Of a stretch of DNA of 64,000 nt, positions 23,495 through 32,817 are shown piece by piece (the stretch's first letter is position 1; each line of letters starts with the position of its first letter). The stretch is from Cellvibrionaceae bacterium (GTDB lineage Bacteria > Pseudomonadota > Gammaproteobacteria > Pseudomonadales > Cellvibrionaceae), in the NCBI GenBank assembly GCA_028281575.1, contig JANQJP010000001.1:1-64000 (forward strand), given 5' to 3'. The notes below the pieces were generated by a model that made no database searches, was not told the origin of the DNA, and was given only the letters and a program-made list of their open reading frames with translations. The position numbers were made by a program, and so were the translations under genes.

Positions 23495-25606
23495 TTGTCT
23501 GAACCGAATACAACAAAAGGGGAGCCGGGCCCTTTGGGCGCAGTTCCAGACGAAAATGGCGTAAATTTCGCGCTGTTCTCCGAACATGCTGAAAAAGTCG
23601 AGCTCTGTCTTTTCGACGACATTGGACAAAAAGAGTTGCACCGCATTCCTTTGCATCGCGGTGAAAACCACATTTGGCATACATATGTGCGCGGTTTGTC
23701 GGTCGGCAGTAAGTACGGGTATCGGTGTTACGGAAAGTTTTTGCCAGAGCACGGTCAGCGTTTTAACAGCGCAAAATTGCTTATCGACCCCTACGCGCGT
23801 GACTTAGACCGCAGCTTCAACTGGGACAAGAGCTTGTTTGCCTACGATCTCAAAAATATGCAAAAGGATTTGAGTTTCGATGAAAAGGACAGCGCAGCGG
23901 TGGTGCCCAAATCGATTGTAACAGCGCGCAAATCACCGGCAGAAATTGAGACCATACAATCGCGTAAGCCCAACGTTTCATGGTCGGACACCATTGTTTA
24001 CGAGACCCATGTCCGCGGTTTTTCGCAGTTGAATTTGGAAATCCCGTCCACCGAGCGAGGAACCTTCTTGGGGCTGGCCCACCCCAGTTCGATAGATTAT
24101 CTCAAATCGTTGGGTGTGACGGCGATTGAGCTGCTGCCTGTGCATAATTTTATTGATGAAGAATTTTTGGTACGCCAGGGACTGAGTAATTATTGGGGCT
24201 ACAACACACTCAATTTTTTCACGCCGCATCACAGTTATTTATGCTGTGGTGAGCCGGAAGAATTTCTCTCCATGGTCGAAACGCTGCATGAAGCGGGTTT
24301 GGAAGTGATTCTCGATGTTGTTTACAACCACACAGCCGAATCAAATCAGTATGGGCCGACAATGTCGTTTCGAGGTATCGATAATCTCAATTATTATCGT
24401 CTCGAGTCCAGTTCAAACCGTTATTACGTCAACGACACCGGTTGCGGAAATACCTTCAAGGTTGACCACCCTCGCGTTATGCAGCTCGTTCTGGATAGCC
24501 TGCGGTTTTGGGCAGGTGAAATGGGTGTCGATGGTTTTCGATTTGATTTGGCGTCTATTTTGGGCAGAGATAAAACGGGCTTTAATCAGCGCAGCGCTTT
24601 TTTTCAGGCAGTGGCGCAAGATCCGCTGTTATCGACATGTAAGTTGATCGCGGAACCCTGGGATATTGGTCCCGGTGGCTACCAACTTGGCGGCTATCCC
24701 GGCGAGTGGTCCGAATGGAACGATAAATATCGCGATATATGTCGGCGGTTCTGGCGAGGTGATAACGGTGTTTTACCGGAGTTTGCTCGCCGTATTCACG
24801 GTTCGAGTGATCTATTTGAGCATTCTGGCCGAGGCCCGCGTGCGAGCACTAATTTTATCGCCAGTCACGATGGTTTTACCTTGGCTGACGTTGTCGCGTA
24901 TCGCGAGCGGAATAACCTTGCGAACAAAGAAAATAATAAAGACGGCCACCACTCTAATTTTAGCGATAATTACGGTGTCGAAGGCGCTACTTATGACAAA
25001 GATATTTTGGCGGTGCGTCAAAAGCAGCAAAGAAATTTACTTGCGACATTATTTTTATCACAAGGCGTTCCAATGCTGCTTGCGGGTGATGAGTTAGGGC
25101 GCTCTCAAAATGGAAATAACAATGCGTATTGTCAGGATAACGAAATAAACTGGCTCGATTGGAACATGCTACCGAAGGCCAACGCAGATTTACTCGCGTT
25201 TACCAAAAACGTTATTGCGCTGCGCAAAAGTTATGACTTGTTCATCTCAGAAGAATATATACATAAGCCAGAAAAATTAGACAAAGAGCATCGCTGCGTG
25301 AGTTGGGTGGCCGCCTCGGGTGAGGCAATGACGGATAAAGATTGGCACCATTCGGATAAGAATGTTGTCGGTTGGGTTTTGCAGCACGTCAATGGCGATG
25401 AGAAAACGTTTCTATTGGTGATATTTAACGCCCATGCCGAGGATATTAAATTTACGCTACCTAAGGAAGACGGCGTTAGCGATTGGGCTGTCCTTTTGGA
25501 CACTACAAATGTAACCGGTTTAACAGATTGTGAAGCGGTCAAACCCGCTGCGAGTATTCGTATTGAAGCGAGGTCAATGCGTGTACTTGCGGCAAACTAT
25601 AATTAA
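23495..25606 (+). CDS. glgX: glycogen debranching enzyme
   Basis: 703 residues from a TTG start 5 bp after glgB. CBM48 module at the N-terminus (GAVPDENGVNFALFSEHAEKV), then GH13 regions: VTAIELLPVHNF, EVILDVVYNHTAE, VDGFRFDLASILGRD (nucleophile), LIAEPWDIGPGGYQLGGYP (acid/base) and NFIASHDGFTLADVV. It removes the short alpha-1,6 stubs left by phosphorylase. The TTG start and weak spacing of the GAAGGG site suggest it is translated by coupling to glgB. Confidence 0.95.
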   Translation: MSEPNTTKGEPGPLGAVPDENGVNFALFSEHAEKVELCLFDDIGQKELHRIPLHRGENHIWHTYVRGLSVGSKYGYRCYGKFLPEHGQRFNSAKLLIDPYARDLDRSFNWDKSLFAYDLKNMQKDLSFDEKDSAAVVPKSIVTARKSPAEIETIQSRKPNVSWSDTIVYETHVRGFSQLNLEIPSTERGTFLGLAHPSSIDYLKSLGVTAIELLPVHNFIDEEFLVRQGLSNYWGYNTLNFFTPHHSYLCCGEPEEFLSMVETLHEAGLEVILDVVYNHTAESNQYGPTMSFRGIDNLNYYRLESSSNRYYVNDTGCGNTFKVDHPRVMQLVLDSLRFWAGEMGVDGFRFDLASILGRDKTGFNQRSAFFQAVAQDPLLSTCKLIAEPWDIGPGGYQLGGYPGEWSEWNDKYRDICRRFWRGDNGVLPEFARRIHGSSDLFEHSGRGPRASTNFIASHDGFTLADVVAYRERNNLANKENNKDGHHSNFSDNYGVEGATYDKDILAVRQKQQRNLLATLFLSQGVPMLLAGDELGRSQNGNNNAYCQDNEINWLDWNMLPKANADLLAFTKNVIALRKSYDLFISEEYIHKPEKLDKEHRCVSWVAASGEAMTDKDWHHSDKNVVGWVLQHVNGDEKTFLLVIFNAHAEDIKFTLPKEDGVSDWAVLLDTTNVTGLTDCEAVKPAASIRIEARSMRVLAANYN

Positions 25607-25733
25607 ATGGCAGTACGCGTTCACCGCCGATAAAAAATAATTAATGTGTTAGCCTTCAGTTAAGGTTGCGAGCACGTAATTTATAAACGAATCCATAAGC
25701 AATCACGCAGTATATAAGGTTGAACTCTCCACT

Positions 25734-28163
25734 ATGAATAGCAAAATAGAAACTACTCACGTCTCAGCAGACAGCGTAGAAAATCACGTGCTGTACACGC
25801 TGGGGCACTTTGATATTTCTGATAACATCACGGTAAATAAAGCCCTTGTGCACAGTGTGCGTGACGCGTTGATGAAAAATTGGAAAGCGAGCAGTCAGCG
25901 CGAGCTGGATTATAGTCGCAAGCGTGTTTTTTATCTCTCGCTCGAGTTTTTATTAGGGCGCAGTCTTATGAATGCCGTTCTTAACCTCAGTCTTGAAGAA
26001 TCTGCGGCCACTGCGCTTCAGGCAATTGGGATGAAATTCGAAGATATTGAGAGCGTTGAACGGGACGCAGGGCTTGGTAACGGTGGTTTAGGTAGGCTTG
26101 CCGCCTGCTTTATGGATAGCTGCGCGACCTTGGATTTACCGGTGCGAGGTTACGGTATTCGTTACGAATATGGCATGTTTCAACAATCCATCGTGGAGGG
26201 GCGTCAGGTTGAACAGCCCGATCATTGGTTAAGACTCGGTAATCCCTGGGAGATTGAGCGGCTCGAGCGTACATGTGTTGTAAGGTTTTATGGGCGTTCT
26301 GAGTTTTACACCAACGACGCCGGGAAGATGTGTAAACGCTGGGTGGATACGAGTGACGTGCTTGCCGTGCCTTATGATATGCCGATTCCGGGATATAAGA
26401 ATGGTGTTGTTAACACTTTGCGTTTGTGGCGTGCAGCGGCAACTGACGAATTTAATCTCGCCGATTTTAATGCGGGTGACTATGCAGATGCGGTAGCGCA
26501 AAAAAATCTCGCAGAACAAATAACGATGGTGTTGTATCCAAATGATGCGAGTGAAAATGGCAAAGAATTGCGCCTGCGCCAGCAGTATTTTTTAGCTTCC
26601 TCCAGTCTTCAGGATGTCATTACCGATTGGTTCGAAAGTAACGGCGATAATTTTGCTGAGTTCGCCAAGCTTCATTGCTTCCAACTTAACGATACGCACC
26701 CGACGCTCGCTGTTGCAGAATTAATGCGATTGCTCGTCGACGAACACAAGTTAGAGTGGGATAATGCTTGGGAAATCACCACACAGACCATGGCATATAC
26801 GAATCATACTTTGTTGCCAGAGGCTTTGGAAAAATGGTCTGTGCGTTTAATGGGCGAGTTGCTGCCGCGCTTACTCGAGATTATTTACGAGATTAACGGC
26901 CGTTTTCTCGCTGATGTCGCCCACCGCTGGCCGGGTGATATCGAACGACAGCGTCGCATGTCATTGATAGAAGAGGGCCACGAAGCGCAGGTGCGTATGG
27001 CATATCTCGGTATTGTCGGAAGTTTTTCGGTAAATGGCGTGGCAGCGCTGCATTCCGATTTACTGACAAAAGGCCTGTTTAAAGATTTTTATGGAATGTG
27101 GCCCGAGAAGTTTAATAACAAAACGAACGGTGTCACCCCCCGGCGTTGGCTCGCTCACTGTAATCAGGGCCTGGGTAATATCATTAGTCAGGCTATCGGG
27201 GATGACTGGGTCTGTCAGCTCGAGCATCTCGAAGGCTTAGTTGAATATGCTAACGACTCTGCTTTTCAGGAAAAATGGATGCAGCAGAAGTTATTAAATA
27301 AACAACGGCTCGCAGACTTTGTGCAAGAACGCTGCGACGTTCACTTCAATACAGACTTTATTTTTGACGTTCAAGTAAAACGCCTTCACGAGTATAAACG
27401 GCAACTGCTCAACGTTCTCCATGTCATTCACCTCTACGACAAAATTACCCGGGGCGAAGCCGAAGATGTGATGCCCCGGTGTGTGCTTATTGGCGGTAAG
27501 GCAGCGCCGGGTTACGCACTCGCAAAACTGATAATTAAGCTGGTCAATAATGTTGCCACAGTTATCAATTCTGATGAGCGTGCGCGAGAGAAAATCGCTT
27601 TTGCGTTTTTGCCAAACTACAATGTTTCTGCAATGGAATTGATCTGTCCCGGCACAGATTTATCCGAGCAAATTTCAACGGCAGGTAAGGAGGCATCCGG
27701 AACCGGCAATATGAAATTTATGATGAATGGTGCAGCGACTATTGGTACATACGATGGCGCTAATATAGAAATTCTCGAAGCCGTCGGTGAGGAGCATTTT
27801 TACTTATTTGGTCTGCGTGTTGAAGAAATTTCTGCACACCGCCTGGCGCATAAGCCCAGCGATATTATTGCAAAGGATCAAGATCTCGAACGAGTACTGA
27901 CGTTAATCGAATGCGGTCATTTTAACATGTTCGAAAAAAATATCTTTGAACCGCTTATTCAATCCATTCTGAACCCCCATGATCCGTGGATGGTCGCGGC
28001 GGATTTTCGTTCTTATGTCGAAGCGCAAAAACTCGCTGTTGCCGATTATTATCAATCAGATGTGTGGGCCAAAACCAGTATTATGAATACCGCAATGAGC
28101 GGTAAATTTTCCAGCGATCGGACTATTTCTGACTACGCCAGAGATATCTGGAAGCTCAAATAA
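25734..28163 (+). CDS. glgP: glycogen/maltodextrin phosphorylase
   Basis: 809 residues, GT35, normal length. Landmarks: RVFYLSLEFLLGRSLMNAVLNL near the N-terminus, AGLGNGGLGRLAACFMDS, and the pyridoxal-phosphate site EASGTGNMKFMMNGAATIGTYDGANIE with the Lys that holds PLP. It releases glucose-1-phosphate from chain ends and acts with glgX and malQ in breakdown. A 127-bp gap separates it from glgX, so a second promoter for glgP-glgC-glgA may lie there. Confidence 0.96.
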   Translation: MNSKIETTHVSADSVENHVLYTLGHFDISDNITVNKALVHSVRDALMKNWKASSQRELDYSRKRVFYLSLEFLLGRSLMNAVLNLSLEESAATALQAIGMKFEDIESVERDAGLGNGGLGRLAACFMDSCATLDLPVRGYGIRYEYGMFQQSIVEGRQVEQPDHWLRLGNPWEIERLERTCVVRFYGRSEFYTNDAGKMCKRWVDTSDVLAVPYDMPIPGYKNGVVNTLRLWRAAATDEFNLADFNAGDYADAVAQKNLAEQITMVLYPNDASENGKELRLRQQYFLASSSLQDVITDWFESNGDNFAEFAKLHCFQLNDTHPTLAVAELMRLLVDEHKLEWDNAWEITTQTMAYTNHTLLPEALEKWSVRLMGELLPRLLEIIYEINGRFLADVAHRWPGDIERQRRMSLIEEGHEAQVRMAYLGIVGSFSVNGVAALHSDLLTKGLFKDFYGMWPEKFNNKTNGVTPRRWLAHCNQGLGNIISQAIGDDWVCQLEHLEGLVEYANDSAFQEKWMQQKLLNKQRLADFVQERCDVHFNTDFIFDVQVKRLHEYKRQLLNVLHVIHLYDKITRGEAEDVMPRCVLIGGKAAPGYALAKLIIKLVNNVATVINSDERAREKIAFAFLPNYNVSAMELICPGTDLSEQISTAGKEASGTGNMKFMMNGAATIGTYDGANIEILEAVGEEHFYLFGLRVEEISAHRLAHKPSDIIAKDQDLERVLTLIECGHFNMFEKNIFEPLIQSILNPHDPWMVAADFRSYVEAQKLAVADYYQSDVWAKTSIMNTAMSGKFSSDRTISDYARDIWKLK

Positions 28164-28184
28164 TAACTACGATAGGAGAGAACT

Positions 28185-29450
28185 ATGCTTGATCCGAATT
28201 CACGTTATGTCAGTCGTCTTACTCGCGATACAGTAGCAGTAATCCTCGCCGGAGGCCGTGGCAGCCGGCTTCATGAATTGACCGATTGGCGCGCGAAGCC
28301 AGCACTGCATTTCGGCGGTAAATTCCGAATAATTGATTTTCCTCTATCAAATTGCGTTAACTCGGGGATTCGCAGGGTCGGAATTCTCACGCAATATAAA
28401 GCGCATTCTTTGATTCGGCACGTGATGGCTGGATGGAGCCACTTTAAGAAAGAATTGGGAGAATATGTAGAGATTCTGCCAGCGTCGCAGCGCTACTCAC
28501 CAAACTGGTATCAAGGTACAGCCGATGCCATCTATCAAAATATTGATATTCTTCGGGAGCAAAGTCCCAAATACATATTGGTTTTATCCGGCGATCATAT
28601 TTATCAAATGGACTACGGTTCTATGCTGGCCAACCACGTTGAAACAGGGGCTGACTTAACCGTCTCGTGTATTGAGGTGCCTGTCGAAGAAGCGGCAGGT
28701 TCGTTTGGTGTTATGACGGTGGATGACGAAAACAATATTATTCGCTTCGATGAAAAACCCGCACATCCAACGGAATTAAATGATTTACCTGGCCATACTT
28801 TGGCATCGATGGGTAACTATATTTTTAATTCCGAATATTTGTTTGAGAAACTTATTAAAGATGCCGAAGACCCCGACTCAGAGCATGATTTTGGTAAAAA
28901 CATTATTCCCGGCTTGATTGAGAACGATAAAGTTTGTGCTTACCGTTTCCGTGATCACGATACAGATGAAGCGTCGTATTGGCGCGACGTAGGAACTTTG
29001 GATTCTTTTTGGTTGGCAAATATGGAGCTTGTTGAACCTTCTCCCGCGTTGAATTTATACAATCATGATTGGCCAATATGGACTTTCCAAAAACAACTAC
29101 CTCCCGCAAAATTTGTTTTTGATCAAGATGGCCGTCGCGGTTGCGCAATTGACTCTATGGTTTCCGGGGGGTGCATTATTTCCGGTGGTACTGTGAGAAA
29201 ATCGCTACTGTTTTCCGATGTTCGGGTGCATTCGTATTCCGAGATAGAAGAATCGGTACTGCTGCCAGGCGTCGATGTAGAGCGCAGCGCGAAGATTAAG
29301 AAAGCGATTATTGATAGTGATTGTAAAATACCTGAGGGAATGGTTATTGGGCACGACCACGAGCACGATGCTGCACGAGGTTTCCGGGTTACCAAAAAAG
29401 GTGTTGTGCTGGTCACGAAGAAAATGTTGGGTCAGGGTGGAGAAGTGTAA
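28185..29450 (+). CDS. glgC: glucose-1-phosphate adenylyltransferase
   Basis: 421 residues. The nucleotide-binding start [45 protein letters not shown] is diagnostic, followed by [33 protein letters not shown], and a left-handed beta-helix C-terminal part ([18 protein letters not shown]). It makes ADP-glucose, the committed step of bacterial glycogen synthesis, and is usually allosterically regulated. AGGAGAG 8 bp before the ATG is a strong ribosome site. 21 bp downstream of glgP. Confidence 0.96.
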   Translation: MLDPNSRYVSRLTRDTVAVILAGGRGSRLHELTDWRAKPALHFGGKFRIIDFPLSNCVNSGIRRVGILTQYKAHSLIRHVMAGWSHFKKELGEYVEILPASQRYSPNWYQGTADAIYQNIDILREQSPKYILVLSGDHIYQMDYGSMLANHVETGADLTVSCIEVPVEEAAGSFGVMTVDDENNIIRFDEKPAHPTELNDLPGHTLASMGNYIFNSEYLFEKLIKDAEDPDSEHDFGKNIIPGLIENDKVCAYRFRDHDTDEASYWRDVGTLDSFWLANMELVEPSPALNLYNHDWPIWTFQKQLPPAKFVFDQDGRRGCAIDSMVSGGCIISGGTVRKSLLFSDVRVHSYSEIEESVLLPGVDVERSAKIKKAIIDSDCKIPEGMVIGHDHEHDAARGFRVTKKGVVLVTKKMLGQGGEV

Positions 29451-29516
29451 TTTCTTCCCTTTCAAAAGTACAAAATACAAGCTGTAAATTTGTTTGAATA
29501 ATAAAAGCAAAAAAAA

Positions 29517-31079
29517 ATGACTGAAAAATCTGTGTTAATGGTCGCCGCCGAAAATGATGCGCTTCCCGGTGCAAAAATTGGAGGAGTAGGTGATGTCATT
29601 CGGGACCTTCCCGTTGCGTTGCAAAAAAAAGGTTGTCGAGTCAGTAGCGTAATACCGTCTTACGGGTTTTTATCTAGATTGCAGGGACTTGAACCTTGTG
29701 CCTATTTGTCGGTGCCGTTTGGGCATGCGGTGAAACAGGTCGAGCTGAACAAACTTCCGGGAAAAAAGGGACAACCTGATATATACATCATGCACCATCC
29801 CGATTTTGCGCCGCAGGGAGAGACCGTATATTGTCATGATGGCGATGATCGCCCTTTTGCGACCGACGCGACTAAATACGCATTCTTTTGCGCTGCGATA
29901 GCACGAGCGCTATATGACGGCGCTTTACCCCGGCCGGATGTGCTCCACTGCCATGATTGGCACGCGGCATTTTTACTTGTGTTATTGCGTTTTATGCCGC
30001 AATACTCCCCGTTGTTATCTGTTCGTACTGTCTTTTCCATTCATAACCTCGCACTTCAGGGTGTACGACCTTTGCGAGACGATGAGTCCTCATTTGAAGC
30101 CTGGTTTCCTCATTTGGTAGATGCAATTGATTTGGAAGAGATTGTCGACCCCTATGCACGCCACTGTATTAATCCGATGCGAGCAGGCATTCTACTCGCG
30201 GATAAAGTACATACCGTTTCGCCGAGTTACGCGGAAGAAATTTTACGGGTGAGTGACAAGACCCTCGGGCTTTACGGAGGAGAAGGACTTGAGCGCGATT
30301 TGCAGATTCGCAATGAGCGCGGGGATTTGCACGGTATTTTGAATGGCTGTGAATACCCTAAACAGCGGGGTGCGAGCAAGATTACTAAAACCGGTTTTGT
30401 GAAAATGTGTGAAGATGCCTTAGTCAATTGGGCGGCATTGGAGCGCGAGTTACTGAGCGCGCACTGGCTTGCAGAAAAGCGTCTCAAGTCCTGGGCTGCA
30501 AAACGCAAACCGGGGATGCTGGTCAGTTCGGTCGGGCGAGTGACCGAGCAAAAGGTGCGATTATTATATGTTGAAGTTGCACCAGGTATTACCGCGCTGG
30601 ACGCCATGCTCAACCAGTTGGGCGAAGAAGGGGTACTGGTGATGATTGGCAGTGGTGACAAAGCGTTAGAAGCAGAGTTGGTTAAAATTAGCGCGCGTCA
30701 CGCCAATTTTTTATTTTTAAATGGATTTTCCGCTGCATTAGCAAATGAGTTATATGCCTTGGGTGATTTATTTTTAATGCCGAGTTCATTTGAGCCTTGT
30801 GGCATTAGTCAGTTGCTCGCGATGCGTGCTGGTCAGCCGTGTTTGGTGAATCAAGTTGGTGGTTTAAAAGACACAGTTGAGCCCGACAAAACGGGTTTTG
30901 CGTTCCGTGGTGACAACGCAGAGAGCCAGGCTAAAGCCATGGTAGAGGCTTTTGCAGAGGCTATTCGGGTCTTTGCTACGAGCGAGGATATTTGGGCTGG
31001 TATCAGTAAAATGGCAAAGAAAGCGCGTTTCACTTGGGAAAAATCTGCGGAAAGTTACCTCGAGAACTTGTATAGCTAG
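29517..31079 (+). CDS. glgA: glycogen synthase
   Basis: 520 residues, GT5, somewhat longer than the roughly 480 of Escherichia coli GlgA. N-terminal ADP-glucose motif reads KIGGVGDV in place of the usual KxGGLxDV. HCHDWHAAFLL and TVFSIHNLALQGV are typical, and the C-terminal domain has LMPSSFEPCGISQLLAMRAGQPCLVNQVGGLKDTV with the catalytic Glu. It elongates alpha-1,4-glucan from ADP-glucose. The run of A before the ATG holds no clear ribosome site. Last gene of the glycogen run; a MITE-like element follows. Confidence 0.93.
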   Translation: MTEKSVLMVAAENDALPGAKIGGVGDVIRDLPVALQKKGCRVSSVIPSYGFLSRLQGLEPCAYLSVPFGHAVKQVELNKLPGKKGQPDIYIMHHPDFAPQGETVYCHDGDDRPFATDATKYAFFCAAIARALYDGALPRPDVLHCHDWHAAFLLVLLRFMPQYSPLLSVRTVFSIHNLALQGVRPLRDDESSFEAWFPHLVDAIDLEEIVDPYARHCINPMRAGILLADKVHTVSPSYAEEILRVSDKTLGLYGGEGLERDLQIRNERGDLHGILNGCEYPKQRGASKITKTGFVKMCEDALVNWAALERELLSAHWLAEKRLKSWAAKRKPGMLVSSVGRVTEQKVRLLYVEVAPGITALDAMLNQLGEEGVLVMIGSGDKALEAELVKISARHANFLFLNGFSAALANELYALGDLFLMPSSFEPCGISQLLAMRAGQPCLVNQVGGLKDTVEPDKTGFAFRGDNAESQAKAMVEAFAEAIRVFATSEDIWAGISKMAKKARFTWEKSAESYLENLYS

Positions 31080-31396
31080 TTTCATCTGGAATTAAAGAGC
31101 GCAGCCCAATATATGTGTATTCGAATTGTTCACGTGCCGGTGGTACGTTCAAAAAGCGTATGGATTCCTGCGAGCAGGGCCAGTCCAAAATCATAGATAA
31201 GGGTCGTTATGCGGAACGAAGCAACGCTTCGTTTTAGTCCCTTTCACCCCTGTAGCTCTGGTAATTTATCTCGGCAACTGCTCCTGCGTTGTTCTAACAT
31301 CCGCCATTCATGGCGGAACATGAATTGACGGTTTTTGAACGGGTCACCGGCACGTAAAATCGAATGCGCCAAATTTAAGAGGAAAGCATTTCCCAA
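31080..31396. other. intergenic stretch after glgA
   Basis: No gene. Most of it is an inverted-repeat element (31132-31355, listed separately). No clear terminator for glgA apart from that structure. Confidence 0.5.
31132..31355. repeat. MITE-like palindromic element A
   Basis: Imperfect terminal inverted repeats of 24 bp (31132-31155 and 31332-31355, 21 of 24 matching) bound a 224-bp non-coding unit. Its interior at 31270-31316 matches 63551-63597 at 44 of 47 positions and holds the small palindrome CCGCCATTCATGGCGG. Non-coding, bounded and repeated, so it looks like a non-autonomous mobile element or REP-type repeat; I know no name for it. Confidence 0.65.
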
Positions 31397-32794
31397 ATGC
31401 GTTATGGCTTACATTTTATTTATGCAGGGCTGTTTTTTCTGGCAGCTTCATTGCGGTTTTACGATTTAGGTGAACCAAGTAAGCCGGTATTTGATGAAAT
31501 CTATTTCCCTAAATTCGCCTACGCATATATTGAAAACCGCTCCTTCTTTCATTCACACCCACCTTTAGCAAAATACGTCTTTGCCGTTGGTATCTACACA
31601 TATCACGCGCTTCCTTGGGTGGATGCTCAAAATTTAGGTGCTAAACCATTTGAGCAAGTAGATCCGTTGGCATACCGCTGGGTTAATGCAATATTGGGTT
31701 TAGCGTTTTGCATGTTGGTTTCACTTTTATGTTGGAATTTAAGTCGGTCTCACCTGTTTACAATAATTTGTACTTTGTTTGTATCTATTGATGGCGCCTT
31801 GGTGGTGGCTTCACGTTTTGGCTTGAGCAACGTGCATATTCTCTTCTGGGGATTTTTGGCGCTGTTCTTTTTTTCCAGAGCTGTGTCGTCGCATTTAAAG
31901 TCGCGCTACCTGTGGTTTACGTCAACCTGTATCGGCTGCGTTATTTGTATTAAATGGAACGGTCTTGGCTATTGGTTAATTCTTGTGGCGTTGTTGTTTG
32001 GTTTCTATTTATTGAGAGCGTTAAATATTCAGCATGTGGAAAATGAAGCAGATGGTAATACGACTTGGTTTAACCCGGTGGCTTCACTGCCAGATTTAGA
32101 TGGCATAACCATTGCCAAGTTTGTAATCGCGATTTTTGTTGTGCCGGTTGTGGTTTATACCGTGTTGTGGATGCCGGACCGGAGTTTAAATACCAAGGAA
32201 AGTTTTGTTGAGATTCATTCGCAAAATTGGCGCTACCATAAATCGAAGGTTGCCGGGGATTCGCACCCCTATTGTTCGCGCTGGTATAGCTGGCCGCTTA
32301 TGCACCGGCCAATTAGCTATGAATTTAGCAAGGATACGCGTGTAGGCAAAGATGGAAAAACGATTTACTTTAAAAGTATCCACTCTTTTGGCAACCCGGT
32401 GCTGTATTGGCTATCTTCCGTAGCAATAGCGGTTGTTATTGTTCTTTTCTTGTATTATTCGGTGCGAGCTCTAATGATTCGATCTGTTCCGTCGTTTTTT
32501 TCAGTGCTTGCGTTTACGTCGACGGGGTATTTAGCAACCTGGCTGCCGTGGGCTTTTGTGAGTCGCTGTACTTTTTTATATCACTATCAAACGGCGTCGG
32601 TATTTTCGTTTATGGCGCTGGCGTTTTGTTTGTACGTTCTCGCGCGGCGTTGTGGCCGTTTCGGCAAAGCTGCAGTGTCTCTATTGGTCGCAGCGGTAGT
32701 GGTAAGTTTTGTTTACTTCCTTCCGTTTACGCTGGGAATAGAACTGGAGCGTGCGACATTTTATGATCGTATGTGGTTTCGCTCCTGGATTTAG
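31397..32794 (+). CDS. GT39 dolichyl/polyprenyl-phosphate-mannose-type glycosyltransferase
   Basis: 465 residues, a polytopic membrane protein of the PMT family. The N-terminal loop LRFYDLGEPSKPVFDEIYFPKFAYAYI carries the Asp-Glu pair (FDE) essential in PMTs, and FHSHPPLAKYVFAVGIY is the following conserved segment. Around 11 hydrophobic spans follow, with WNGLGYWLILVALLFGFYLL among them. PMT enzymes move mannose or another sugar from a polyprenyl-phosphate carrier to protein Ser/Thr or to a glycan outside the membrane. It is 23 bp upstream of a secreted GH3 gene. Which acceptor it uses is not visible here. Confidence 0.88.
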   Translation: MRYGLHFIYAGLFFLAASLRFYDLGEPSKPVFDEIYFPKFAYAYIENRSFFHSHPPLAKYVFAVGIYTYHALPWVDAQNLGAKPFEQVDPLAYRWVNAILGLAFCMLVSLLCWNLSRSHLFTIICTLFVSIDGALVVASRFGLSNVHILFWGFLALFFFSRAVSSHLKSRYLWFTSTCIGCVICIKWNGLGYWLILVALLFGFYLLRALNIQHVENEADGNTTWFNPVASLPDLDGITIAKFVIAIFVVPVVVYTVLWMPDRSLNTKESFVEIHSQNWRYHKSKVAGDSHPYCSRWYSWPLMHRPISYEFSKDTRVGKDGKTIYFKSIHSFGNPVLYWLSSVAIAVVIVLFLYYSVRALMIRSVPSFFSVLAFTSTGYLATWLPWAFVSRCTFLYHYQTASVFSFMALAFCLYVLARRCGRFGKAAVSLLVAAVVVSFVYFLPFTLGIELERATFYDRMWFRSWI

Positions 32795-32817
32795 AAAAGA
32801 TAAAAAAGTAGGTTCGC

